Positions 45,818 through 54,162 of a stretch of 64,000 nucleotides of DNA are shown one piece after another (position 1 is the stretch's first letter; every line of letters begins with the position of its first letter). Both the position numbers and the translations under genes were made by a program. Source of the stretch: Phycobacter azelaicus. Its GTDB lineage: Bacteria > Pseudomonadota > Alphaproteobacteria > Rhodobacterales > Rhodobacteraceae. The stretch is from the NCBI RefSeq assembly GCF_014884385.1, contig NZ_WKFH01000003.1, forward strand, positions 1,830,001 through 1,894,000, given 5' to 3'. Under the pieces are notes generated by a model. That model ran no database searches. It saw only the letters and a program-made list of their open reading frames with translations, and was not told where the DNA came from.

Positions 45818-46860
45818 TGGCCTCTGTTCCCGAAGTCGGCCCGCGCACCCCCTGGGAAGAGCCGCCCGCAACCGGCGACGCGATCGAGGTGGCCGAGGGT
45901 GTCCTTTGGATGCGCCAGCCGCTGCCGATGAAGCTCGACCACGTCAATGTCTATGCCTTTGACGAGGGCGACAGCTGGACGGTGGTCGATACCGGTTTCA
46001 ACACGAAGAAAAGTCGCGGCATCTGGGAGGCGCTGATGGCGGGCCCGCTGAAGGGCAAGCCGGTTTCCCGCGTGGTCGCGACGCACCACCATCCCGACCA
46101 CATCGGCCTTGCGGGCTGGTTTCAGTCCGAATATGGCGCCGAACTGGTTACCACCCGTACCGCCTGGTTGTTTTCCCGCATGCTGACGCTGGATGTGCAG
46201 GAAACCTGGCCCGAGGAAACCCTCGCGTATTATCGCAGTGCCGGTATGGACAGGGATATCTACGATCAGCGCGTCGCCGAGCGACCCTTCAATTTTTCCG
46301 ACACGGTCTATCCGATGCCGCTGGGCTTTACCCGGATCAAGCAGGATGACGTGTTTCGCATGGGCGGGCGCGACTGGGATGTGCACATGGGAAACGGGCA
46401 CTCGCCCGAGCATGCGACCTTCTGGAGCCGCGACGACAATCTGGTGATCACCGGCGATCAAATCCTGTCTTCGATCAGCCCCAACATCGGCGTCTATGCG
46501 ACTGAGCCCATGGCAGACCCGCTTGGCGAATGGCTTGAGGCCTGCGAGCGGCTGGCGCCGCTGGCGCGCCACGACCATCTGGCGCTGGGCGGGCACAAGC
46601 TGCCGTTTTCGCGCCTGCCGCTGCGCATGCGGCAGCTGATCGATAACCACCACGGTGCGCTTGAACGGCTGATGGAGCACCTCGATACTCCGCGCACGGC
46701 GGCAGAGTGCTTCTCTCCCCTGTTCAAGCGGACCATCGGCGCCGGTGAGTACGGTCTTGCGCTGGTTGAAGCCGTGGCGCATGTCAATCATCTCTACCAC
46801 ACGGACCAGGTTAGCCGCATCCAGCGCGAGGATGGCGCCTGGCTCTATCAGCGCAAGTAA
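45817..46860 (+). CDS. Metallo-beta-lactamase fold hydrolase
   Basis: The 347-residue protein has the two-metal MBL motifs: THHHPDHIGLAG near residue 90, GNGHSPEHATFW near 192, ITGDQIL near 212 and GHKLPF near 262. A C-terminal helical part follows, resembling the winged-helix tail of LACTB2-like hydrolases. Translational coupling to the acyl-CoA dehydrogenase suggests hydrolysis of a thioester or related product in the same pathway; this is inference. Confidence 0.85.
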   Translation: MASVPEVGPRTPWEEPPATGDAIEVAEGVLWMRQPLPMKLDHVNVYAFDEGDSWTVVDTGFNTKKSRGIWEALMAGPLKGKPVSRVVATHHHPDHIGLAGWFQSEYGAELVTTRTAWLFSRMLTLDVQETWPEETLAYYRSAGMDRDIYDQRVAERPFNFSDTVYPMPLGFTRIKQDDVFRMGGRDWDVHMGNGHSPEHATFWSRDDNLVITGDQILSSISPNIGVYATEPMADPLGEWLEACERLAPLARHDHLALGGHKLPFSRLPLRMRQLIDNHHGALERLMEHLDTPRTAAECFSPLFKRTIGAGEYGLALVEAVAHVNHLYHTDQVSRIQREDGAWLYQRK

Positions 46861-46905
46861 CCGGCATCGAGACAGGCATGCGAGGCCGCGAAAGGGTGGC
46901 GACAT

Positions 46906-47385
46906 ATGAGCGACAAGATCCACAGCAGTATCGAGACCAGCGCTGAAATCGCCGAGGCGGCAATCCTGCCTCAGGTGCACGAGGTCCACTGCGATCCCAA
47001 ACCCGGTCAGACCGGCCCGGTCCTGCCAAAGGCCATGCAGAAACCTGCCGAGGCCAAAAGCCCCGCCCGCTGGGCCTATGAGCGGATGATCCTCTATATT
47101 CAGAACTTCGAAGAACAGCTCGACAGCGAACAAGAGGTCGCTATGGGCTTTGCCGGGGGCGATGCCGGTGTCATGCGCATCGAAGGCATGGGTTATTTCG
47201 ACCCTGATATCGTGACCTTCTATGGTTCGGACAGCTCAGGCACCCGTACCCAGCTTGTGCAGCACGTCACCCAGCTGAACGTGATGCTGCGGGCCCTGCC
47301 CAAGGCGCAGCCCGAAACCCCTGCCACCCGGATAGGTTTCCGTCTGGCCCGCGATCTGGAAGAGGGCCGCGATTCGGAGGGGTAA
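46906..47385 (+). CDS. DUF6173-like conserved protein
   Basis: The 159-residue soluble protein has the conserved block SPARWAYERMILYIQNFEEQ followed by LDSEQEVAMGFAGGDAGVMR and a final LPKAQPETPATRIGFRL, which I recall from the DUF6173 family. The N-terminal 50 residues are low in structure. It begins 45 bases after the MBL gene. Function unknown. Confidence 0.75.
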   Translation: MSDKIHSSIETSAEIAEAAILPQVHEVHCDPKPGQTGPVLPKAMQKPAEAKSPARWAYERMILYIQNFEEQLDSEQEVAMGFAGGDAGVMRIEGMGYFDPDIVTFYGSDSSGTRTQLVQHVTQLNVMLRALPKAQPETPATRIGFRLARDLEEGRDSEG

Positions 47386-47541
47386 GATCCGCGCATCGAT
47401 ACGCCCCGCACCAGCGCGTCAGCATGGCAAATGCGCCGCAGGAGGCGCGATTTTCGCATGGATGCGCCCTATTGACGTCGTGACAGGGCGCGGGAATTCC
47501 AGTATCCACGGGCAAAACACACGCGAATAGGATATCGACAC

Positions 47542-47676
47542 ATGGCTGAGCATAAACCCGGATCCATGGACATCACCGTTCAGGAGCAGACCTACGCAGG
47601 GTTCATCAAGTTTACCGTGCGCTTCTGCATTTTCCTGGCCTTTCTTGCAGTCTTCCTTGCGGTTTTCGCGACCTGA
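47542..47676 (+). CDS. aa3-type cytochrome c oxidase subunit IV (44 residues)
   Basis: The microprotein starts MAEHKPGSMDITVQEQTYAG and continues with one membrane helix to the end (FCIFLAFLAVFLAVFAT). This is the pattern of the small bacterial aa3 oxidase subunit IV of Rhodobacter and Paracoccus, which packs beside subunits I and III. The helix follows the soluble stretch QEQTYAGFIK. The other oxidase genes are not in the window, which is usual for this subunit. It is too short for most gene finders' size limits. Confidence 0.88.
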   Translation: MAEHKPGSMDITVQEQTYAGFIKFTVRFCIFLAFLAVFLAVFAT

Positions 47677-47691
47677 TCTGCGGTCTGTGTG

Positions 47692-48327
47692 ATGAGTAAA
47701 CCAGTGCTGCGACTGGCGCTTTTGGCGTCACTCGCAGGAGGAAGCATGGTGCTGTCGGGCTGCGGCGCGCAGCCTCAGCCCAATGCAGATCATGCAACCC
47801 TTGAAAGGGTTGCATACCGTCACGACGGCCCTCCCAAGCTGACCCTTTATACGATGGTCAACAACCGCACCGGGCAGGGCGGGCACACTTCGCTGATGGT
47901 CAATGCGTCTGAACGCGTGATCTTTGATCCCGCAGGCTCTTTCTATGCCGACGTCGTTCCCGAGCGGAACGATGTGCTGTACGGGATCACCCCAGCGGTG
48001 GAAAAGGCCTACCGCGGCTCGCACGCCCGCAGCACCCATCACGTTCTGGTACAGGAAATTCCAGTTACGCCTGAGCAGGCACAGCTTGCCTATGAGCTTG
48101 TCGTCAGCAATGGTCGGGTGCCGGGTGCCTATTGCGCCAATGCCACCGCATCGGTGCTGAAGAAAATCCCCGGCTTTGAGGATATCAAGGTCACCTTCTA
48201 CCCCGTGAAACTGGCAGAGCAGATCGCTCAGGTTCCGGGTGTGACCGAGACGCGCTATTACGAGAACGACAGCGCCGATCTGCAGGTGGGCCTCGCGCGT
48301 AACAATGCGATCCTGAACGGTGAATAA
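47692..48327 (+). CDS. Lipoprotein with permuted NlpC/P60-like features
   Basis: The 211-residue protein has a lipoprotein signal with lipobox LSGC (Cys near residue 24). The mature part shows TGQGGHTSLMVNASERVIFD with a candidate catalytic His and, later, VPGAYCANATASVLKKI with a candidate Cys. The order His then Cys is that of permuted papain-like (NlpC/P60, YiiX-type) peptidases or acyltransferases. This is a weak motif-level suggestion. A GTG lies one codon before the chosen ATG. Confidence 0.7.
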   Translation: MSKPVLRLALLASLAGGSMVLSGCGAQPQPNADHATLERVAYRHDGPPKLTLYTMVNNRTGQGGHTSLMVNASERVIFDPAGSFYADVVPERNDVLYGITPAVEKAYRGSHARSTHHVLVQEIPVTPEQAQLAYELVVSNGRVPGAYCANATASVLKKIPGFEDIKVTFYPVKLAEQIAQVPGVTETRYYENDSADLQVGLARNNAILNGE

Positions 48328-48345
48328 GGCCTTTTCCGGTCTCGT

Positions 48346-48678
48346 TTAGCCCCCAAAATACAGCAGCAGGACAAAGGACGCCGCTCCGGTGCCCATGGCA
48401 AACAGCACGTTCCGGGTGATGTATCCAACAGCCAGCGTCAGCGCCGCAACCGCCACATGGGGCAAGCTGGGTGTGCCGCCCGTGGGCGCAGGCCAGGCCA
48501 CCAGAGGGGTGACCAGTGCGGGGATGATGGCAACGGCGGTATAGCGCAGGTGCCGCATCAGCCAGTCCGGCATGGCGCGCCCGCCGACAAGTCCGATGAA
48601 GGCAAAGCGCAACAGGTAGCTGCCGACCGCGAGGCCAATGATCGCGGTCCACAGGGTCACGGGATCTATTTCACTCAT
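48346..48678 (-). CDS. azlD: AzlD-type branched-chain amino acid export subunit
   Basis: The 110-residue protein has about four membrane helices and the AzlD signature (RFAFIGLVGGRAMPDWLMRH, then LRYTAVAIIPALV). AzlD pairs with AzlC to export branched-chain amino acids. Its start overlaps the azlC stop by 4 bases. Confidence 0.9.
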   Translation of the reverse strand: MSEIDPVTLWTAIIGLAVGSYLLRFAFIGLVGGRAMPDWLMRHLRYTAVAIIPALVTPLVAWPAPTGGTPSLPHVAVAALTLAVGYITRNVLFAMGTGAASFVLLLYFGG

Positions 48679-49397
48679 TGGCTGGTCTCCCTTCTGCGCC
48701 GCTCAAACCAGACCTCGGCCCTGGCCCCTGCCATCATTCCTGCAAGGCCCGCAACGATCAGGCCAAGGTTATAAGGCAGCGCGGCGGCGGGCAGGGCGGT
48801 GACAACGGCCACGAAACAGGCCACAACATGGGCGGGGGTACGCAGCATCGGTCCGATCATCGCCAGAAACGCGAGCGGCAGCACGAAATCCAGTCCCCAG
48901 CTGTCCGGAACCTGCGCGCCGATCATCGCGCCGGTCACGGTCGCCGCCATCCAGCCCGGCGCCACCAGCCCGTTGGTGCCAAAGAAATAGGCCATACGTT
49001 CCGGCACCGACATCTCGGGTTCGCTTTCGAATTTCACGATCGACAGGGCGTAGGACTGGTCCACCGTGAAATAGGCGGCAATGGCCCGCTGCCACAGCGG
49101 AGCCGACCCCAGATAGGGGGTGAGAGAGGCCGAGTACATCGCCACCCGCAGGTTCACCGCAAGGGCCGAGATCAGCACGATGAGAATCGGTGCACTTTCC
49201 TGCATCAGTTGAAGGGCGGTGAACTGAGCCGATCCGGCGAATACAGCAAGCGAGAAGGTCAGAGCCTCGGGGACAATCAGTCCCGCCTCGGCTGCTAGCA
49301 CGCCGAACAACAGCCCAAAAGGTCCCGAGACCAGAAGAAACGGCGCGCCGTCCCGCACGCCTCTCCAAAAGGCCGATTTCGTGGTGGTTATCGCCAT
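48675..49397 (-). CDS. azlC: AzlC-type branched-chain amino acid exporter
   Basis: The 240-residue membrane protein has PFLLVSGPFGLLFGVLAAEA and FAGSAQFTALQLM, typical of AzlC, the larger half of the AzlCD exporter. About seven helices are present. It is divergent from fdhD, whose likely start is 71 bases away. Confidence 0.92.
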   Translation of the reverse strand: MAITTTKSAFWRGVRDGAPFLLVSGPFGLLFGVLAAEAGLIVPEALTFSLAVFAGSAQFTALQLMQESAPILIVLISALAVNLRVAMYSASLTPYLGSAPLWQRAIAAYFTVDQSYALSIVKFESEPEMSVPERMAYFFGTNGLVAPGWMAATVTGAMIGAQVPDSWGLDFVLPLAFLAMIGPMLRTPAHVVACFVAVVTALPAAALPYNLGLIVAGLAGMMAGARAEVWFERRRRETSQ

Positions 49398-49468
49398 TTG
49401 CCCGTCCTAAGTTGAGCCGCACCATGGGGTTGCGCCACTGGCCTATGGGGGATTGGGGAGGTTTGCAA

Positions 49469-50350
49469 TTGGCAAAAGCGGAAGATCACGCAGAGTATAT
49501 CATAGCGCCCGCGCCGCAGAACGGGCGGCTGACCCGCGCCGTGACGGGCGTCGATCATACGGGTGCCACCAGTGAGATTTCCGTGGTCGAGGAACGCCCC
49601 TTGACCATTTACCTGAACCGGCAGGAGATCGTCACCGCCATGACCATCGGGGACTACCCGGAATACCTGGCGCTGGGGTTCCTGCGCAACCAGGGCATGC
49701 TGCGCGACGATGATGTCATCACCGGCGTCGACTACGACGAAGAGCTGGAAACCGCCGTGGTGCGCACCGAGGTGGAAACCAGTTACGAGGAAAAGCTGCA
49801 GAAAAAGACCCGCACCTCGGGCTGCGCCGTGGGCACCGTCTTTGGCGACATGATGGAGGGGCTTGAGGACGTGCGCCTGCCTGCCACGCCGGTGCGCACA
49901 TCGTGGCTTTATGCGCTGGCCCACAAGATCAACCGCACGCCCTCCCTCTATCTGGAGGCGGGCGCGATCCACGGCACTGTGCTGTGCCATCAGGAACGCC
50001 CTCTGGTCTACATGGAGGACGTGGGCCGCCACAACGCAGTGGACAAGATCGCGGGTTGGATGCTCTCCACCGGGAGCGATCCATCGGACAAGATCCTCTA
50101 CACCACCGGGCGGCTGACCTCGGAGATGGTGATCAAGACGGCGATGATGGGCATCCCGGTGCTGGTTTCGCGTTCGGGCTTCACCGCCTGGGGGGTAGAG
50201 ATCGCCCGCGAGGTCGGCCTGACCCTGATTGGCCGGATGCGCGGGCAGCGGTTCATTTGCCTGTCGGGAGAGGACCGTCTGGAGCGCGACGTGGATCCCG
50301 CATCCATGCCGCAGGAAGACAAGAAACATCGCAGAAAGAGCGCGGGATAA
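49469..50350 (+). CDS. fdhD: Formate dehydrogenase accessory sulfurtransferase
   Basis: The 293-residue protein transfers sulfur to the bis-MGD cofactor of formate dehydrogenase. The conserved blocks are TRTSGCAVGTVFGD with the sulfur-carrying Cys, and EDVGRHNAVDKIAGWML. The second Cys of the E. coli CxxC pair is absent (GCAVGT), which is allowed as only the first is essential. GGGGAGG at 49455-49461 stands 7 bases before TTG 49469, which I take as the start; ATGs at 49424 and 49445 are in frame but lack such a site. It leads the Moco gene run. Confidence 0.9.
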   Translation: MAKAEDHAEYIIAPAPQNGRLTRAVTGVDHTGATSEISVVEERPLTIYLNRQEIVTAMTIGDYPEYLALGFLRNQGMLRDDDVITGVDYDEELETAVVRTEVETSYEEKLQKKTRTSGCAVGTVFGDMMEGLEDVRLPATPVRTSWLYALAHKINRTPSLYLEAGAIHGTVLCHQERPLVYMEDVGRHNAVDKIAGWMLSTGSDPSDKILYTTGRLTSEMVIKTAMMGIPVLVSRSGFTAWGVEIAREVGLTLIGRMRGQRFICLSGEDRLERDVDPASMPQEDKKHRRKSAG

Positions 50351-50393
50351 TGGCGATAGTGCGGGTATCAAGCGTCTCTATGGGGAATAGTGG

Positions 50394-50768
50394 ATGGCGC
50401 CTATGAACGAACTGATTTTGGATCTGTTGGGGCCGTTCCCGTTGTTTTTTGCCCCATTGTTTATATGGGTTGCGTTACATTTTTTTGTTTGGTTCCTCTA
50501 TTGGCAACCAATCGCCATGGAACTGGGTGTATCGTTCTGGGACCGCTCAGCCTCCCGTAGGGTGCTTTTTCGAGGGATACGCGGCGGATCCGAAGCGCTG
50601 CGCAGTAAGGTGAAAACCTGCAGGTTAGCGTTTATGGCTAGCCATGTAGGCTTTTTTGCATTTGTCTTTTTCATGATGGGGTTTGAGGGGTTCGCTTATC
50701 TTTTCACCTTATTTCTGGCAGCAGTCGTGTTGAGCAAACCGTACGATGTCGAGGGAGGCCGAGCATGA
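50394..50768 (+). CDS. Small membrane protein, unknown function, lower GC
   Basis: The 124-residue protein has two or three membrane helices (about 10-38 and 80-112) rich in Phe, Trp and Leu. The codon use is visibly more AT-rich than its neighbours (runs such as TTTTTTTG), which may mean later acquisition. It overlaps mobA by 4 bases and so is translated with the Moco genes. No family recognised. Confidence 0.6.
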   Translation: MAPMNELILDLLGPFPLFFAPLFIWVALHFFVWFLYWQPIAMELGVSFWDRSASRRVLFRGIRGGSEALRSKVKTCRLAFMASHVGFFAFVFFMMGFEGFAYLFTLFLAAVVLSKPYDVEGGRA

Positions 50769-51400
50769 CCAAACCTCTCGGCGTGATCCTTGCGGGCGGT
50801 CTGGCCACGCGCATGGGCGGTGGTGACAAGGGGCTCTTGAACATCGGCGGGCAAAGCCTTTTGTCCCGCGTCATCGACCGGCTGTCGCCGCAGGTGGCGG
50901 GCCTTGCGCTCAATGCCAATGGCGACCCGGACCGCTTTTCTGATCTTGGCCTGCCGGTGGTGGCCGACAGCATCGAAGGTTTTGCCGGACCGCTGGCAGG
51001 TGTTCTGGCGGGGCTCGACTGGGCTGCGGAACAAGGTGCAGACGCCATCGTGACCGCCGCCGCCGATACGCCTTTCTTCCCGACTGATCTGGTCGACCGG
51101 CTGGTCGCGGCCTCTGCGGGGCAAGTGCACCCTCTGGTGCTGGCAACAACGCCCCGCACCGGGGATGAGCTGAAATCCGGCGGGCGCAGCCGTGTGAACC
51201 GCCATCCCACATTTGGCCTCTGGCCGGTGGCCCTGCGCGATGATCTGCGCGCGGCGCTCAATGATGGCCTGCGCAAGGTGGTGCTATGGACCGATGCGCA
51301 CGCGGGCCGCGAGGCGCTGTTTGACGCCACCCACTTTGATCCCTTTTTCAACGTGAACACGCCCGAGGATCTGGCGCGTGCGGAAAGACTGCTGAGATGA
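50765..51400 (+). CDS. mobA: Molybdenum cofactor guanylyltransferase
   Basis: The 211-residue nucleotidyltransferase adds GMP to molybdopterin to form MGD. The GTP-binding N-terminus reads ILAGGLATRMGGGDKGLL, with TAAADTPFFP as the metal-binding Asp motif and NVNTPEDLARAE near the end. The stop overlaps mobB by 4 bases. Confidence 0.95.
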   Translation: MTKPLGVILAGGLATRMGGGDKGLLNIGGQSLLSRVIDRLSPQVAGLALNANGDPDRFSDLGLPVVADSIEGFAGPLAGVLAGLDWAAEQGADAIVTAAADTPFFPTDLVDRLVAASAGQVHPLVLATTPRTGDELKSGGRSRVNRHPTFGLWPVALRDDLRAALNDGLRKVVLWTDAHAGREALFDATHFDPFFNVNTPEDLARAERLLR

Positions 51401-51888
51401 AGATATACGGAGTGACCGGCTGGAAAAATGCCGGAAAAACGGGCCTGATGGAGCGCCTGGTGGCCGAGTTCTGCGCCCGTGGCCTGACGATTTCCACCCT
51501 GAAACATGCGCACCACAGCACCGATGTGGACCAGCCCGGCACCGACAGTCACCGCCACCGCGAGGCGGGCGCCTCGGAGGTGCTGCTGGCTTCGCCCAAC
51601 CGGGTTGCCATCATGCAAGAGCTGCGCGGCGCGCCGGAGCCGTCCTTTACCGAACTGCTCTCCCGGATGCGCCCGGTGGATCTGGTGCTGGTCGAAGGCT
51701 TCAAGCGTGAAGCCCATCCAAAGATCGAAGCCTATCGCACCAGTGCCGGAAATCCGCTGATCGCCTCGGGCGACAGCAGTATCCGGGCGGTGGCCAGTGA
51801 CATCCCGCTGGATCTGGACCGGCCGGTCTTTGACCTGGATGACACCAAGGCCATCGCCGATTTCATCGCGACCGAACTGGGCTTGTGA
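51397..51888 (+). CDS. mobB: Molybdopterin-guanine dinucleotide biosynthesis protein B
   Basis: The 163-residue GTP-binding protein has the P-loop GVTGWKNAGKTGLMERL at the N-terminus, the conserved STLKHAHHSTDVDQPGTDS, and VEGFKREAHPKIE. It assists MobA. It overlaps the next gene by 4 bases (GTGA). Confidence 0.93.
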   Translation: MKIYGVTGWKNAGKTGLMERLVAEFCARGLTISTLKHAHHSTDVDQPGTDSHRHREAGASEVLLASPNRVAIMQELRGAPEPSFTELLSRMRPVDLVLVEGFKREAHPKIEAYRTSAGNPLIASGDSSIRAVASDIPLDLDRPVFDLDDTKAIADFIATELGL

Positions 51889-52697
51889 GAGGGTTCGATA
51901 CCTTCGTGATGGTGGATTGGTCCGGCGGCAACGACACCGGACCCCGCCCGCGCCGCGATGCGATCTGGGCCTGTCTCGCGGATCGCGATGGTGCGCGTGA
52001 GCCGCACTATTTTCGCAATCGTGTCCGGGTTGAAGACTGGCTCTGCGCTCAGGTCGAAGAGGCCCTCAGCTTGGGTCGACGGCTTTGCATCGGCTTTGAC
52101 TTCCCTTTTGGCTATCCGGCGGGATTTGCAGCTGAACTGACGGGGCAGGGCGATCCTCTGACCTTGTGGGAATGGTTCGCGGCGCGTGTCGAGGATACGC
52201 CAAAGGCCAACAACCGCTTTGACCTGGCCGGATCGATCAATCGCCAGTTTGGCGGTCAGGGCCCGTTCTGGGGCAATGGGCTCAAGCGCGACATAGACGG
52301 GCTGCCGCGGAACAAGCTTGGATACCGGAACCCCTTTGCCGAGCGGCGCGCGGTCGAAGCTCTGGCGCGGGGCACATTTACCTGCTGGCAAATGGCCGGT
52401 GCAGGCTCTGTTGGCGGACAGTTGATGATGGGTCTGCCTGTGCTGTCCCGCCTGCGCCATCGCTTTGCACCCAATGTTGCGGCTTGGCCGTTCGAGACCC
52501 TGAACAAGCCGATTGCTTTGGTGGAGATCTGGCCATCTTTGACGGTGGATCAGCCGCCGGCAGGAATGATCAAGGATGCCTGGCAGGTGCAGCAGGTGGC
52601 ACTGGAACTTGCCCGTCGCCCTGTGGCAGAACTGAGCCGAATGCTTGATGTCACCGCCCCGGAAGAGGGCTGGATCCTGGGAGTGTTGCCGATATGA
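51885..52697 (+). CDS. Conserved unknown protein in the Moco operon (DUF429-like features)
   Basis: The 270-residue soluble protein starts at a GTG overlapping the mobB stop. It has VMVDWSGGNDTGP at the start, IGFDFPFGYPAGFA near 68 and ALVEIWPSL near 210, a set of Asp/Glu-bearing strands that recalls RNase H-like DUF429 proteins. This resemblance is motif-level only. Position between mobB and moeA with 4-base overlaps on both sides argues for a role tied to cofactor synthesis. Confidence 0.75.
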   Translation: MRGFDTFVMVDWSGGNDTGPRPRRDAIWACLADRDGAREPHYFRNRVRVEDWLCAQVEEALSLGRRLCIGFDFPFGYPAGFAAELTGQGDPLTLWEWFAARVEDTPKANNRFDLAGSINRQFGGQGPFWGNGLKRDIDGLPRNKLGYRNPFAERRAVEALARGTFTCWQMAGAGSVGGQLMMGLPVLSRLRHRFAPNVAAWPFETLNKPIALVEIWPSLTVDQPPAGMIKDAWQVQQVALELARRPVAELSRMLDVTAPEEGWILGVLPI

Positions 52698-53950
52698 CCC
52701 TGAAACCGCCGCCCTTGCGGGATGATTGCTTTGCCCTGCCTGCGGGTGTGAACTGGACCCCGGTAGCGGACGCACTGGCGTTGCTCCGTGACCGGTTGGC
52801 GCCGGTGACCGGGATCGAGACGGTGCTGTTGGATCAGGCGGTGGGCCGGGTGCTGGCAAGCGATGTCGTTGCGCGGCGTTCTAATCCGCCGCAACCAAAC
52901 ACTGCCGTGGATGGCTATGGCTTTCAAGGCCCCGCACCCGAGGGGTCTCAGGTGATGGACCTTGTGGAAGGCCGCGCTGCGGCCGGTGTGCCTTTTGTGG
53001 GTGAGGTGCCGCCGGGCAAGGCGATCCGTATCCTGACCGGCGCTGCTTTGCCTGAGGGGGTCGATACAGTGATCCTGGAAGAGGACGTGACCACCGATGG
53101 ACGCCAGATCGCCTTTCACGGGCCCTTGAAGCAGGGCGCCAACACCCGCCGCGCCGGAGAGGATGTGACGCAGGGCGATGTGATCCTACCTGCGGGACGT
53201 GTCGTGACACCCGCCGATCTTGCGCTAGCGGCGGCGACCGGCATTGCGGAATTGCCCTTGCGCAAGGCGCTCAGGGTGGGAGTGCTGTCTACCGGGGATG
53301 AGCTGCGCGAAGCGGGCGCGCCTGCGGGGCTTGGCCAGATTTATGATGCCAACCGTCCGATGCTTTTGGCCCTATTGCGTCAGATCGGAGTGGTGCCAGT
53401 GGACCTGGGGCGCGTCGGCGATGACCGCGCCGCCCTGCGTGCGCGTCTGGATGAGGCGGCGGGGCAAGTGGATGTGATGCTGACCAGTGGCGGCGCCTCT
53501 GCGGGGGATGAGGATCACGTCTCGGCCCTGTTGCGCGAGGCGGGCGCCATGCAGGAATGGCGCATCGCCCTGAAACCCGGGCGGCCCCTGGCGCTTGGGC
53601 TTTGGCAGGGGGTGCCGGTCTTTGGATTGCCGGGCAATCCGGTTGCCGCTCTTGTCTGCACATTGATCTTTGCCCGCCCCGCCATGGGGGTTCTGGCTGG
53701 CACAGGCTGGAAGGAGCCGCAAAGCTTCGAAGTGCCTGCAGCCTTTGAGAAAAGGAAAAAGCCGGGGCGGAGGGAGTACCTGCGCGCCCGCATCCGAGAC
53801 GGGCATGCCCAGGTGTTCAAATCCGAGGGTTCGGGGCGGATCAGTGGCCTTAGCTGGGCTGAAGGGCTGGTGGAGCTTGGCGATGGCGCTGCGCATATCC
53901 AGCCCGGTGACCCGGTGCGTTTCCTCCCCTATGGCAGTTTCACTCTGTAG
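52694..53950 (+). CDS. moeA: Molybdopterin molybdenumtransferase
   Basis: The 418-residue enzyme inserts molybdate into adenylylated molybdopterin. Motifs: NTAVDGYGF near 71, VGVLSTGDELREAG near 195, MLTSGGASAGDEDHV near 258 and VFGLPGNPVAALV near 310. The length is normal for MoeA. It is the last gene of the fdhD-mob-moe run. Confidence 0.95.
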   Translation: MTLKPPPLRDDCFALPAGVNWTPVADALALLRDRLAPVTGIETVLLDQAVGRVLASDVVARRSNPPQPNTAVDGYGFQGPAPEGSQVMDLVEGRAAAGVPFVGEVPPGKAIRILTGAALPEGVDTVILEEDVTTDGRQIAFHGPLKQGANTRRAGEDVTQGDVILPAGRVVTPADLALAAATGIAELPLRKALRVGVLSTGDELREAGAPAGLGQIYDANRPMLLALLRQIGVVPVDLGRVGDDRAALRARLDEAAGQVDVMLTSGGASAGDEDHVSALLREAGAMQEWRIALKPGRPLALGLWQGVPVFGLPGNPVAALVCTLIFARPAMGVLAGTGWKEPQSFEVPAAFEKRKKPGRREYLRARIRDGHAQVFKSEGSGRISGLSWAEGLVELGDGAAHIQPGDPVRFLPYGSFTL

Positions 53951-54016
53951 AGACCGTTGAAAACGGAGCGATGTGCTCCCGCCCATTCGGTGTCATTGCA
54001 GGCAATGACCTTCATG

Positions 54017-54089
54017 GTTGGGCCGGGCGCCCTGCGATGCAGGGCGTGGGGGGCAGCCGCGCCGCGCCCCGCGCGGCGCTGAGCCCAAC
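54017..54089. repeat. REP-like composite element, copy 3
   Basis: It is bounded by the inverted ends GTTGGGC and GCCCAAC. Inside are two hairpins: GCCCTGC/GCAGGGC (three-base loop) and GCGCCGCGC/GCGCGGCGC (54059-54079, CCC loop). The second stem is identical to those at 42277 and 42911. It lies between the convergent moeA and the gene at 54163. Confidence 0.75.
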
Positions 54090-54162
54090 GGGAGAGCGGC
54101 AATCTGTTGATTGCTGCGATCCAGGCGGGAGCACACCGCTTTTTGGTGAAGGTGTAGCTGCT

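Noticed and set aside
44063..45871. A 602-codon minus-strand frame opposite the acyl-CoA dehydrogenase
   Set aside because: It is antisense to a gene with clear motifs and is itself His- and Arg-rich without motifs.
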